From positions 806,001 through 870,000 of the forward strand of contig NZ_JAUOEL010000001.1 in assembly GCF_030540765.1 (NCBI RefSeq): a stretch of 64,000 nucleotides of DNA, in the 5' to 3' direction. Origin of the DNA: Flavivirga jejuensis. Lineage in GTDB: Bacteria > Bacteroidota > Bacteroidia > Flavobacteriales > Flavobacteriaceae. Shown here in pieces: positions 43,256 through 52,233 of the stretch (position 1 is its first letter; every line of letters starts with the position of its first letter). Position numbers and translations under genes: made by a program. Below the pieces are notes generated by a model. It was not told the DNA's origin, searched no databases, and saw only the letters and a list, made by a program, of their open reading frames with translations.

Positions 43256-44314
43256 TTACTTTCGCTCATCAAAATCAGAAACCAGCCCTTCAAAAATCCA
43301 TTTAGCTAAAGCTTCTCTGTTTAGGTAATTAAGAAGTCTTTTTTGGTCTTTATAGCTTTTAATATTACCTAATTCAATATAAACCATAGCAGGCAATGTG
43401 TTTTTTACCAGATATAATTTTCTGGAGCTTACAGTTCCAAAATATTGACGGTTGGGTTGGTGTTTAGCATATTTCTGTTTAAAAGAACTATGAATATTTT
43501 CAGCCAGTCGTTTTCCTTTTTTACTCTTTTCATGATGATAAAAAAAGACATCGATATTCTTTCCTTTACTTCGGCTATCAACATGTGTTACTATAAGCCT
43601 TTGGTAAGAACCTTTATGTTTTATGTATAAATCATTTACCGCTTGGGTACGCTGTCTTAACCTTAATTTTTGACTTTTAGGAATCTGTTTATTTGGGTAG
43701 CTTACTTCGTCATAATCGATTTCCAGTATACGTTTGTTTCTAATACCATCATTCGGGTCTTTTATAATAATATATACCGTAGCACTTCTAGCAAGTAACA
43801 ATTTGGCGAGACGTAAAGTAACGTCGTAGGCATATTCATCTTCAGAAATTAGTGAGCCGTTGTATATTTCTGTAGCGCCAGGGTCGGGACCACCATGTCC
43901 AGAAATTAAATAATAAATAGCACCATTTAGTTTTTTGTCTTCAATAGTTATTGAACTGTGTTCTTTTCCAAAAATGGGATCATTAATTTTTTCAACTAAT
44001 GGCATACTATCCGCAGGTTTTATAATGATACTATCGGTTACCGCAATAGGTTTTGTTTCTATATGTATTTTTTCTTTTTTTACTATAGGAAGGATATAGG
44101 TTTTGCCTATAATTAAGCCATTATCTGGACTTATGTTTTTTTTGTTTAATGCTATAAACTGTTTATAATATTTAGTGGGATCTATATTATGCCTTCGAAG
44201 TATGGAATAAACACCATCGCTTTTAATTGCAATGACTTCTTTGTGAGTTGTTTGACCCATTACATAAGAAGCATGCATCAAGAAAAAAAGAAATAATGTG
44301 TTAGTCTTTAGCAC
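43256..44314 (-). CDS. N-acetylmuramoyl-L-alanine amidase (Amidase_3 type), exported
   Basis: The 352-residue protein starts with GTG (no ATG available at the signal peptide) and has a signal peptide ending YVMGQ. A LysM-like segment follows (VYSILRRHNIDPTKYYKQFI). The catalytic domain contains ISGHGGPDPGATE (zinc His), EDEYAYDVTLRLAKLL (zinc Glu), VTHVDSRSKGKNIDVFFYH and the YIELGNIKSYKDQKRLL end. It cleaves the bond between muramic acid and the stem peptide in the periplasm. Divergence at the usual HxDA motif (HVDS) is notable. It sits in a region with many fossils but is itself intact. Confidence 0.85.
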   Translation of the reverse strand: MLKTNTLFLFFLMHASYVMGQTTHKEVIAIKSDGVYSILRRHNIDPTKYYKQFIALNKKNISPDNGLIIGKTYILPIVKKEKIHIETKPIAVTDSIIIKPADSMPLVEKINDPIFGKEHSSITIEDKKLNGAIYYLISGHGGPDPGATEIYNGSLISEDEYAYDVTLRLAKLLLARSATVYIIIKDPNDGIRNKRILEIDYDEVSYPNKQIPKSQKLRLRQRTQAVNDLYIKHKGSYQRLIVTHVDSRSKGKNIDVFFYHHEKSKKGKRLAENIHSSFKQKYAKHQPNRQYFGTVSSRKLYLVKNTLPAMVYIELGNIKSYKDQKRLLNYLNREALAKWIFEGLVSDFDERK

Positions 44315-44350
44315 TATAATTTTTTTAAAATTTATTCTAAAGCATGAATA

Positions 44351-44453
44351 TTAAAAAATTTTATCCAAAAAAAATCAATACTTTCTTGATTAGCTCGTAA
44401 TAATTCAACACTGGCATTTTCAATATCATATGATTTTTTGTTTTGCGAGGACA
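44351..44453 (-). pseudogene. Degraded duplicate of the 3' end of the PaiB-like gene
   Basis: TCAATACTTTCTTGATTAGC (44375-44394) and the following roughly 60 bp match 46519-46590, the 3' end of the intact gene, with scattered substitutions. The reading frame is broken and there is no start. The intact gene is 2 kb away on the same strand. Confidence 0.6.
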
Positions 44454-44676
44454 TAAAAAAATGACACTGTTATAACGTAGTACATCTTAAATATATTTCT
44501 AGGAAGGTAAAAAATGCATAGAGTGGAGTTTGAATTTTGATGCGGTGACTAATTTAATTTAGATTAAGATGACCTTTGCTAGGATTTAGCCAATCTGCGC
44601 CTCTATAATCTCATTCAGATATCAAGCTTTATTACATGTCACTAATTGCTCTTTCATAACGGTCAAACTATCATGA

Positions 44677-44826
44677 TTAATTCTTGCAATAGGACAAAAT
44701 AGGAACTATTTTGAGAGGAGCACTTCTATTAGTGTCGCCTGCCCATATTTGAAAACCTTCGTTCCAGTCATCACAAAAATCGTTTTGGGAGAAGGAGATT
44801 GTATGGATTAAAATTGAGATTAATAC
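44677..44826 (-). pseudogene. Decayed gene for a small secreted protein
   Basis: The minus strand reads VLISILIHTISFSQ, a typical flavobacterial signal-peptide end, then NDFCDDWNEGFQIWAGD and SAPLKIVPILSYCKN before a stop. No ATG precedes it; a stop lies just upstream of the first shown codon. Further coding-like pieces follow in other frames (HDSLTVMKEQLVTCNKA; YRGADWLNPSKGHLNLN), which suggests frameshifts. The parent family is unknown. Confidence 0.5.
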
Positions 44827-44896
44827 CTAGAAGCTTGCTTCGGATCTTTAAAAAACATTCCCTATTGAATGCCTCGTATGCCTGCATCGAAGTAGT

Positions 44897-45619
44897 TTAT
44901 TGATCAAAAAAGTAATTGTGTATTTCAATAATATCTCCTCTTCCAATTTGAACAAGATTAGCTGTTTCTTTTAAAAATATGCCCAGAGATCTTTCGTTAT
45001 AAATTAACTTTAAGTCTGGCGAATAATCAGTTACAACATACATATCACCTGTTAGTTTGTAAAATGGTATAACTAGCCTGCTTTTTACTTTTACCCCTTT
45101 GTTTACTACTTTGCCTTCTTTTAAAGTTTCCATAAGCGTATTGTCGTTATTTTCACTTGAAGAAACTTTTACATATGAAATCATCATATTCATCCATTCT
45201 TCATGATCAACTAAAAGCCATCTTATTTTGTTAAAGTCAATTCCATATTCATTAATCCATCCTTGACTAGTAAACCCAAATAAAACTTGTTTTTTTCCAT
45301 TAAGTTCGGGGTTGTCAGCAGGAGTAAACTCTTGTATTTTATAAGTTATAACTGAAGTTGCTGACATGTCTTTTAATTTTTTACCATCGAAAGAAAGTGT
45401 TTTTAAAGAAAAACTTGTCAACTCAGGGTTATTAGACAGTATCCATTGGGTTGCAGTTAGTTCAGCTCTCTCTTCCATTTGCTTAATAGCGGCAATTCCT
45501 GCTCCAATAGCAACTAAAGCGCCAGCCGCAGCCCCAATTACAGCCCCATCATTTTGTGCCTTTAAATTTTGTGGTACTAAAAAGAAAAGAGCAATAAGTA
45601 GAATAATTGTTTTATTCAT
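44897..45619 (-). CDS. Exported protein of unknown function
   Basis: The 240-residue protein has a signal peptide (residues 1-21, ending LKAQ). A glycine/alanine-rich hydrophobic stretch follows (GAVIGAAAGALVAIGAGIAA), resembling the glycine-zipper segment of small envelope proteins. The mature domain (SVITYKIQEFTPADNPELNG, VLFGFTSQGWINEYGIDFNK, RWLLVDHEEWMNMMISYVKV) has no family I can recognise. The glycine-zipper suggests envelope association. It lies alone between fossil-rich gaps. Confidence 0.7.
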   Translation of the reverse strand: MNKTIILLIALFFLVPQNLKAQNDGAVIGAAAGALVAIGAGIAAIKQMEERAELTATQWILSNNPELTSFSLKTLSFDGKKLKDMSATSVITYKIQEFTPADNPELNGKKQVLFGFTSQGWINEYGIDFNKIRWLLVDHEEWMNMMISYVKVSSSENNDNTLMETLKEGKVVNKGVKVKSRLVIPFYKLTGDMYVVTDYSPDLKLIYNERSLGIFLKETANLVQIGRGDIIEIHNYFFDQ

Positions 45620-45828
45620 TAGTTTATTCTTTTTGTTAGTTTTTTGTAAAATAACCTATGACTTGTTTCTATAGGTCTTTATGTTTTGGCTCAACCCCAA
45701 TGACAATTATAATTAATACAGCTAAAAATTAAAGAGGGTGGTATAATAAGTCTTAATAAAATTAACGGGATTCAAAAAGGGTTTTATTACACAATTTATC
45801 TAGAATAGTAAAATAATCAAGGAAAGAT

Positions 45829-45930
45829 TCATTTAATATCATCGATGCTAGTTGTTTGATACCCTTTACTATAAATTAGTTTAAATGCCTTTTGTAGAAT
45901 ATTTAACTTAGTTGTTTCTGCTTTTTTCAT
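45829..45930 (-). pseudogene. Truncated TetR family regulator
   Basis: The frame begins at an ATG at 45930 and reads MKKAETTKLNILQKAFKLIY then SKGYQTTSIDDIK before a TGA. This is the first helix and start of the helix-turn-helix of a TetR regulator, cut off where the recognition helix (xTxxTKGAFYYHF) should begin. Only 33 residues remain, so no functional protein is expected. Confidence 0.6.
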
Positions 45931-46033
45931 TAAAGATGCTATTTCGGGTTTTTCTTAAAGGGACAAAATTGGCTACTTTTCTACAAACCTTAAGTTATTG
46001 TCCTTAGAATTTCTGTGATGTAAGCATATTAAA

Positions 46034-46495
46034 CTAACTCCTCAAAAAACCTATAACCCCAGTATTTAACTGAAAGTCTAAATCTAAAATAAAATAATTG
46101 ATTTTATTATCATGGAAATAGTTGTTTATGCTATAAATAGCAGCGCAAATATCTTTATAGTAACTTAAAAGTTTGTGGTTGTTAGGGTTTAGTCCCTGTT
46201 GTTTACACCATGTTAAAAAATCTTGTGAGTCGTCAATAATAGTTATTGCTCTAAAAACAATAATAAAATTGAGTATAGGATTGTAATAGTTAAGATCGTC
46301 ATACTCGTCCAATACATGGACTACATAGGTGTCATTACCTATTTTTAGTATCACTGGAATTAAATTTTGGTCAATAAGAGGTACTTTACCTAAACAAGTT
46401 GTTACTCCCTTGGTAGCAATAAAATTTTGAATATTTATGATCTCTGGGTACATAAGTCCAGAATTTATAAATTGAAGTGGTTTAAACCACTTCAT
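46034..46495 (-). CDS. Protein of unknown function, coupled to the PaiB-like gene
   Basis: The 153-residue protein has an ATG overlapping the upstream stop in a TAATG arrangement, so it is translated together with the PaiB-like gene. It has no signal peptide. The sequence alternates strands and helices (IPVILKIGNDTYVVHVLDEY, YYNPILNFIIVFRAITII, LLSYYKDICAAIYSINNYFH). I do not recognise a family. The coupling suggests a partner role with a flavin-type or transcription-linked protein, an inference. Confidence 0.6.
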   Translation of the reverse strand: MKWFKPLQFINSGLMYPEIINIQNFIATKGVTTCLGKVPLIDQNLIPVILKIGNDTYVVHVLDEYDDLNYYNPILNFIIVFRAITIIDDSQDFLTWCKQQGLNPNNHKLLSYYKDICAAIYSINNYFHDNKINYFILDLDFQLNTGVIGFLRS

Positions 46496-47088
46496 TAAAA
46501 AACCTTATTCAAAAACGCTTCAATACTTTCTTGATTAGCACGTAATAGCTCTGCTCTGGCACTTTCAATATCACGTGGTTTTTTATCTTGAGAGAGTTTA
46601 AATTTTCCTTCCCAGGAATCAATCGTTATTTCAAACATCTTGATATAATCCAAATAACCTTTCATGCTTTTGTTATCAGGCTCCAAAACATATTTATGAT
46701 CTGGCGCTTCTAAAAAAGCTGTCATTTTTATTAATGATTCTTTTAAAGCCTCTTTACTTGCAATGGCTTTAACTGTTGCTTTTAAATGTACTCTAATATA
46801 ATTCCAGGTTGGTAATTGCTTGGTTGTATAAATACTTGGTGAAATATAACATTGCGGACCAGAAAATATAATAGTAACATCGTTATTGTCTTTTAATAAT
46901 TCCGCTTGCGGATTAAAGATATCAATGTGTCCAATAAGTTTGCCGTCATCATTATAAACTAAAGGCAGGTGCGTTATTAAAGGCTGATTGTCTTTTACAG
47001 AAATGAGTGTCGCTAACGGATAGGTTTTAATGACTTCAACCATATGGTTAATGTCATTATCCTGATGATATTTCGGAGGGTATTTCAA
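46495..47088 (-). CDS. PaiB-type FMN-binding negative transcriptional regulator
   Basis: The 197-residue protein starts at a TTG (MKYPPKYHQDNDIN) and matches the PaiB pattern. Landmarks are YPLATLISVKDNQPLITHLP, GHIDIFNPQAELL, IIFSGPQCYISPSIY, LPTWNYIRVHLKA and a C-terminal DYIKMFEITIDSWEGKFKLS. PaiB-like proteins bind FMN in a split-barrel fold; the Bacillus protein is linked to repression of sporulation and protease genes, while the role here is unknown. Its 3' end is duplicated at 44.35 and 43.22 kb. Confidence 0.85.
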   Translation of the reverse strand: MKYPPKYHQDNDINHMVEVIKTYPLATLISVKDNQPLITHLPLVYNDDGKLIGHIDIFNPQAELLKDNNDVTIIFSGPQCYISPSIYTTKQLPTWNYIRVHLKATVKAIASKEALKESLIKMTAFLEAPDHKYVLEPDNKSMKGYLDYIKMFEITIDSWEGKFKLSQDKKPRDIESARAELLRANQESIEAFLNKVF

Positions 47089-47128
47089 ATGGATTTTAGC
47101 TTAGGGTTTGAGAGTTGTTAATGAACTT

Positions 47129-47281
47129 ATCTTGACTTTTTCTATTTCCTAAAAAATGGCTGATATTTGTTCATATGTCATTATTTTTATGCGTAACGCA
47201 TGCTCATGCTATGTTCTTTCTAAAAGTGCTTAATCTGAACAAATTTTAACTCATTTTCGGTTAAAAACAAAAAGTCAAGAT
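47129..47281. repeat. Putative 153-bp element with 13-bp inverted ends
   Basis: ATCTTGACTTTTT at 47129-47141 and AAAAAGTCAAGAT at 47269-47281 are exact inverted copies. A second palindrome, ATGCGTAACGCAT, lies near 47189-47201. No coding frame is present and no clear target-site duplication was seen. The element fills much of the 329-bp gap between the PaiB-like gene and radC. Confidence 0.5.
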
Positions 47282-47417
47282 GAATTCAATTTATAAATTT
47301 ACAATATTTATTTTTCTTAAATAATTATATTAAAAAAAGACAGAAATGCCTTACTTTATGAATTATTGATTTACTTTGTATAAATTTAAAAATTAAATAT
47401 TTAAGTAAATTTAACCA

Positions 47418-48116
47418 ATGCAAGAAAAACGAGCATCACTTTCAATAAAAAATTGGTCGCAAGGCGATCAACCACGTGAAAAATTACTAAATAAAGGTAG
47501 AGAAGTCTTAAGTGATGCAGAATTAGTAGCTATTTTGATAGGCTCTGGGAATAAAGATGAAAGTGCCGTTGCTTTGTGTAAACGAATTTTAGCAAGTGTA
47601 GGTAATAATTTAAGTAAATTAGGTAGATTGTCTACCACCCAGCTTATGGATTTTAAGGGTGTTGGTGAAGCTAAAGCTGTAAGTATAGCAGCAGCTTTAG
47701 AGTTAGGAAGGCGTAGAAGGGGTGAGGAGGCTTTAGAGAAAAATAAAATAACATCTAGCGAATCGGTTTTTGAGCTTATGCAACCCAAAATTGGAGAGTT
47801 AGAGCACGAAGAGTTTTGGATTATTTATGTGAATAATTCTAATAAAGTCATTCAAAAAAATCAATTGAGTAAAGGAGGTATTACAGGTACTTTGGTTGAT
47901 GTGCGCTTGGTGTTAAAAAATGCCTTGGAAGTTGGAGCTACTGGATTGATATTAACACATAATCATCCATCTGGGACTTTAAAGCCTAGTGCAGCCGATA
48001 AACAAATAACAAATAAATTAAAAAAAGCTGCCGAAAGTATAGATATAAAAGTATTAGACCATCTTATTATAACAGAAAAAGCATACTTTAGTTTCGCTGA
48101 TAGATCACTACTTTAA
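47418..48116 (+). CDS. radC: RadC family DNA repair/JAB domain protein
   Basis: The 232-residue protein has the N-terminal helix-hairpin-helix-like region (LLNKGREVLSDAELVAILIG, TQLMDFKGVGEAKAVSIAAA) and the JAB/MPN+ metal motif LTHNHPSGTLKPSAADKQ (His181, His183). The family is annotated as DNA repair, although its actual activity is unsettled. Gene order and length (full) are ordinary. It is followed after 110 bp by the deacetylase-like gene. Confidence 0.95.
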   Translation: MQEKRASLSIKNWSQGDQPREKLLNKGREVLSDAELVAILIGSGNKDESAVALCKRILASVGNNLSKLGRLSTTQLMDFKGVGEAKAVSIAAALELGRRRRGEEALEKNKITSSESVFELMQPKIGELEHEEFWIIYVNNSNKVIQKNQLSKGGITGTLVDVRLVLKNALEVGATGLILTHNHPSGTLKPSAADKQITNKLKKAAESIDIKVLDHLIITEKAYFSFADRSLL

Positions 48117-48226
48117 ACATACCAAAAAAACAAATTTTAAATTCTAAGGATAAAGCCAGCGTTTTACGTTTGGAATTTGATATTTTTATAAAAATAAATT
48201 TTAGACTGTTTACTGCTACTGAAAAT

Positions 48227-49528
48227 ATGCTTTTAATTTATACCCATAAAATATCACCCAGACTAAAATATGTTTTTAAACACGTTTGTACTAGAGTTCT
48301 AGGTGTTAAAGTAGATTTTACTACCAAAATAGAGACATTTATTGCACATGATAGTTTAAAAATGTCTTACACAAAACAACAACTCGGGAATGAGTTTTTT
48401 GTTAAAAGTCACGATATTTTATTTGAGCAAGGGTTAAGCGATCTTGATATTAATATACATGATTGGGAAAACACAAAATGTTTTTTTTATAATGGTGATA
48501 AAAGCGCTATTCCTTTCGATATTTTTGCAGCTTCTTTTTATCTATTATCACGTTATGAAGAATATTTACCACATGTAAAGGATGAATTTGGGCGTTTTAC
48601 AGCAGCCGAAAGTTTAGCTTATAAACACGGATTTTTAAATCAACCAGTCGTTGATATTTGGTCATATAAATTTAAAGACGCATTACAAACACAATTTCCA
48701 GAATTTAAATTTCCTGAAAAAAACTATACCATTAAACCCATTATTGATGTTCCAAGTGCCTATAACTATAGATTAAAAGGTATCATGCGAACTTTAGGAG
48801 GTCTTATAAAAGATATATTTAGATTTAGATTTAAGAATCTATATATTAGGTTTGCGGTTATTCTTGGTTTCATGCACGATCCGTATGATACTTTTAAATA
48901 TATAATAAACAGACAAAGGTATACCAAGTTTAAGTTTTTATTCTTTTTTTTAATAGGAGATTTTTCTACTTACGATAAAGGTATTTCTCCTAATAAAAAG
49001 AAGTTTGTATCACTTATAAAACATGTTGCCGATTATTGTATGGTAGGTTTAAAAGTATCCTATTTTGCAATTGAGGACACTGTAATTTTGAAAAAAGAAA
49101 AATTGAGGATGGAAGATATTTTGAACACCAGATTAAAAGCTTCCAGACAATCTTTTTCGAGGCTTAATTTACCAGAATCCTATAGAAATCTTATAGAATT
49201 AGAAATTCAGGAAGATTACACTATGGGATATGTGGATTTTATAGGTTTTAGAGCAGGATCCTGTACGCCTTTTTTATTTTACGATTTAGATTACGAAATA
49301 CAAACACCTCTAAAAATTAACCCATACCACCTTATGGATCATGCATTATTAAAAACGAATTCTTTGTTAGATAAAAAGAAAGTTTTAAATGAGCTTATTC
49401 ATAACATAAAACAAGTAAACGGCGAATTTATTTCAGTATTTCATAATTATACTTTTAGTGATGAAAAAGAATGGCAAGGGTTTAAAGAATTGTTTAATAT
49501 TATCTTAGAATCTACAAATGAAGCTTAA
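48227..49528 (+). CDS. Polysaccharide deacetylase-like family protein
   Basis: The start was set at the ATG at 48227 (MLLIYTHKISPRLKYVF); the longer frame begins with TTG at 48170. The 433-residue protein has the layout FDIFAASFYLLSRYEEYLPH, DEFGRFTAAESLAYKHGFLN and PVVDIWSYKFKDAL, followed by a degenerate NodB-like barrel (SYFAIEDTVILKKEKLRMED, FIGFRAGSCTPFLFYDLDYE, ISVFHNYTFSDEKEWQGF). The usual DD and HxxxH metal motifs are not clear. This is a recognised flavobacterial family of unknown biochemistry. It overlaps the next gene by 11 bp. Confidence 0.75.
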   Translation: MLLIYTHKISPRLKYVFKHVCTRVLGVKVDFTTKIETFIAHDSLKMSYTKQQLGNEFFVKSHDILFEQGLSDLDINIHDWENTKCFFYNGDKSAIPFDIFAASFYLLSRYEEYLPHVKDEFGRFTAAESLAYKHGFLNQPVVDIWSYKFKDALQTQFPEFKFPEKNYTIKPIIDVPSAYNYRLKGIMRTLGGLIKDIFRFRFKNLYIRFAVILGFMHDPYDTFKYIINRQRYTKFKFLFFFLIGDFSTYDKGISPNKKKFVSLIKHVADYCMVGLKVSYFAIEDTVILKKEKLRMEDILNTRLKASRQSFSRLNLPESYRNLIELEIQEDYTMGYVDFIGFRAGSCTPFLFYDLDYEIQTPLKINPYHLMDHALLKTNSLLDKKKVLNELIHNIKQVNGEFISVFHNYTFSDEKEWQGFKELFNIILESTNEA

Positions 49529-50207
49529 AGGGATTACAGATGTGTTTTTTGATTTGGATCATACTTTATGGGATTTTGATAAAAATTCTGCATTAACATT
49601 TGGTAGGATATTAAAATTAAATAATATTGATGTTGACATAAACGATTTTTTATATCATTATAGGTCTATAAATCAAAAATATTGGAAACTATATAGAGAA
49701 GAGAAAATAGGAAAGGAGGCTTTACGTTTTGGAAGGCTAAATGACGCTTTTTTAGCGATTGGTTATCAGGTTGAAGAAACGATGATTTATAAACTGTCGG
49801 ATGATTATATAATGCATTTAACAGCATTTAATTATCTATTTGAAAATACCTTCGAGATTCTAGATTATTTATATCTCAATTATAATTTGCACATCATTAC
49901 CAATGGATTTGATAAAGTGCAGCATAAAAAACTAACCAAATCTAAGATTAATAAATATTTTAAAACGGTCACTAATTCGGAGATGACTGGAGTTAAGAAG
50001 CCTAATCCTAAAATTTTTAATTTCGCCTTGCAATTGGCCAATTCCAGCAGTAGTAAGAGTATTATGATAGGTGATAGTTACGAGGCAGATATACTCGGTG
50101 CAAAAAATATAGGGATGGATGTTGTTTTTTTTGATATCCATAATACTGTTATTGATGACGATATTAAAAAAATCAGTAATTTAATTCAGTTAAAAAAGTA
50201 CTTATAA
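49518..50207 (+). CDS. YjjG-family noncanonical pyrimidine nucleotidase (HAD)
   Basis: The 229-residue HAD-superfamily protein has FFDLDHTLWDF (nucleophile Asp12, acid Asp14), HIITNGFDKVQHKK, SEMTGVKKPNPKIF (Lys) and MIGDSYEADILGAKNIGMD. The length and the TNGFDKVQ motif indicate YjjG-like enzymes that dephosphorylate noncanonical pyrimidine nucleotides. It starts inside the previous gene (11-bp overlap), so both are co-translated. Confidence 0.88.
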   Translation: MKLKGITDVFFDLDHTLWDFDKNSALTFGRILKLNNIDVDINDFLYHYRSINQKYWKLYREEKIGKEALRFGRLNDAFLAIGYQVEETMIYKLSDDYIMHLTAFNYLFENTFEILDYLYLNYNLHIITNGFDKVQHKKLTKSKINKYFKTVTNSEMTGVKKPNPKIFNFALQLANSSSSKSIMIGDSYEADILGAKNIGMDVVFFDIHNTVIDDDIKKISNLIQLKKYL

Positions 50208-50254
50208 AGCACTAATTTTCTTATTTTTACGTTTAGTCCCAAACATCTAACCAT

Positions 50255-50821
50255 ATGCAAAAACAAATAATCAAGTATTCGTTTTTGGTCATAGCCTTAT
50301 GTTTAAGTCTTTTTTCTTGCACGAAAGAAATTGATTTTGAACAAGCAGATGATCTCGAAATTTCTCCAGTTATAGAGACCAGTCTCATTTTTTTTGATGA
50401 ACCAGCTAGTAGTTTTTGGGTTAATAATACTGAAGTAATTTCTATTAAAGATTCTATAAAAATAGGTTTTTTTAGTAACAAATTTATAGTTGATAATCTT
50501 ATTAAAGCAGATTTTGTATTTGAAGCTACAAATTCAATTAATAAAGGGTTTCAGGTAAGTGTTGATCTTCTTAACGATTCAGAACAATTATTGCATACGT
50601 TTACACTTCTGGCTTCACTGTCAACAGATGGTAGTGATGTTATTTCAAATCATGTAGAAGAATTTGAAGGCGATACATTGATAGCTTTAACAAATACTTC
50701 TAAAATAGTGTTTACCCTTAGCTTGATCCCTGGAGAAACTATTAATGAAACCTCTCTAGGTAGAATAAAGTTAAAATCGAAAGCTGTTTTTTATTTGAAT
50801 ATAGATGATGATTCGATATGA
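50255..50821 (+). CDS. Lipoprotein of unknown function, first gene of an envelope operon
   Basis: The 188-residue protein has a lipoprotein signal (LVIALCLSLFSC; lipid-modified Cys near residue 22). Mature sequence contains IETSLIFFDEPASSFWVNN, FVFEATNSINKGFQVSVDLL and VFTLSLIPGETINETSLGRI, beta-rich and without a family I know. It overlaps the DUF5723 gene by 4 bp (ATGA). The three genes 50255-53083 are tightly coupled, so this lipoprotein likely works with the outer-membrane protein next to it. Confidence 0.75.
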   Translation: MQKQIIKYSFLVIALCLSLFSCTKEIDFEQADDLEISPVIETSLIFFDEPASSFWVNNTEVISIKDSIKIGFFSNKFIVDNLIKADFVFEATNSINKGFQVSVDLLNDSEQLLHTFTLLASLSTDGSDVISNHVEEFEGDTLIALTNTSKIVFTLSLIPGETINETSLGRIKLKSKAVFYLNIDDDSI

Positions 50822-52233
50822 AAAAATTCATTTTGTTTTTTATAGTTATTTCATGCTGTTTTTCGTTTTCACAAAACAAGCAATTACTTTACGGATTTTC
50901 AGATATACCACAATCTTTATTACTTAACCCTGGCGGAAAAATAAAAAATGATTGGTATTTTGGAATTCCATTATTATCTCATATCCATGCTAATGTTGGT
51001 ATTACAGGAAGTACCATTTATGATATTTTTGCTAGTAATGGTATTGATTTTAATACCAAACTTCAAAATGCTGTTTACAGCATGGGCTCTAATGATTTTT
51101 TTAGCGCAAATCAACAACTAGAAATTTTTTCTGGTGGTTTTTCTTTTGGAAGTTCTTATGTAAAGAATAAATATTTGAGTTTTGGTTTATACCAGGAATT
51201 TGATTTTATAACTTATTTTCCTAAAGATCTTGCGATCTTAGCCCTGGAAGGTAACCAAAATAATATTTATAGACCTTTTAGAGCAAATAATATAAATGTA
51301 GCAGCAGAAGCTATTTCGGTATTTCATCTTGGATACAATAAAAAAGTAAATGACAATTTTACTTTTGGAGTTAGAGGGAAAATATATTCAAGCATCTTAA
51401 ATGTAAATTCTACGAATAATAAAGGTCGTTTTATAACCGAACGTGGGCAAAATAATTTTTATGAACATATTTTTAATTTAGATTTAGAAGCCAGAACGTC
51501 TGGAGTGGCTAGTTTAACAGATGATGAATCTGGTTCTAACGCTGTTGTTAAAGATTTAACAAAACGCGTTTTACTAGGAGGAAACCTAGGATTGGGTTTT
51601 GATATTGGTATAACACATCAATTAAATGAACAATGGAGCTTGGACGCCAGTTTATTGGATGTCGGCTTTATAAGACATTCAAAAGATGTTGAAAATTACA
51701 AGATAGAAGGGGATTATGTGTATGAAGGTATAGACCCTATTTTTCCTGATACAGGAAATGGTCAAACTGCAGAAGACTATTGGAACGAAATTGAAGACGA
51801 TTTTGTGGAATTATTTACGCCAGACACTACAACAAGTAAATACACAACTTGGCGCCCTATTAAACTTAATACATCAATAAATTATGGTTTTGGTGAAAAA
51901 CAATACGAAGATTGTAATTGCTTAAAAGATAACAAAAGTTATCTAAATAGTGTCGGTTTACAATTATTTGCTATGACCAGACCCAAGCAACCTATAGCGG
52001 CATTAACGGCATATTATTATAGACGTTTGTTTAATAATTTGCAAGTAAAAGCGACTTATACAATCGATTCTTATTCTGCTTATAATATAGGTTTAGGGAT
52101 GTCTACCAATTTAGGAGGTTTAAATTTTTATGTTATGGCAGACAATTTTTTAGAATTTAAAAACATATATAATGCACAAAGTGTATCTTTACAGTTAGGT
52201 TTTAACTATATATTTAATAAAAATGAAGACTAA
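50818..52233 (+). CDS. DUF5723 family outer-membrane protein
   Basis: The 471-residue protein has a signal peptide (residues 1-18). LLYGFSDIPQSLLLNPGG and SLLDVGFIRHSKDVENY mark the DUF5723 pattern, and many alternating hydrophobic strands (FSFGSSYVKNKYLSFGLYQE, VKATYTIDSYSAYNIGLGM, LQLGFNYIF at the end) suggest a beta-barrel. It resembles PorP/SprF-like outer-membrane proteins in size, but the function is unknown. It overlaps its neighbours by 4 and 11 bp. Confidence 0.82.
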   Translation: MKKFILFFIVISCCFSFSQNKQLLYGFSDIPQSLLLNPGGKIKNDWYFGIPLLSHIHANVGITGSTIYDIFASNGIDFNTKLQNAVYSMGSNDFFSANQQLEIFSGGFSFGSSYVKNKYLSFGLYQEFDFITYFPKDLAILALEGNQNNIYRPFRANNINVAAEAISVFHLGYNKKVNDNFTFGVRGKIYSSILNVNSTNNKGRFITERGQNNFYEHIFNLDLEARTSGVASLTDDESGSNAVVKDLTKRVLLGGNLGLGFDIGITHQLNEQWSLDASLLDVGFIRHSKDVENYKIEGDYVYEGIDPIFPDTGNGQTAEDYWNEIEDDFVELFTPDTTTSKYTTWRPIKLNTSINYGFGEKQYEDCNCLKDNKSYLNSVGLQLFAMTRPKQPIAALTAYYYRRLFNNLQVKATYTIDSYSAYNIGLGMSTNLGGLNFYVMADNFLEFKNIYNAQSVSLQLGFNYIFNKNED

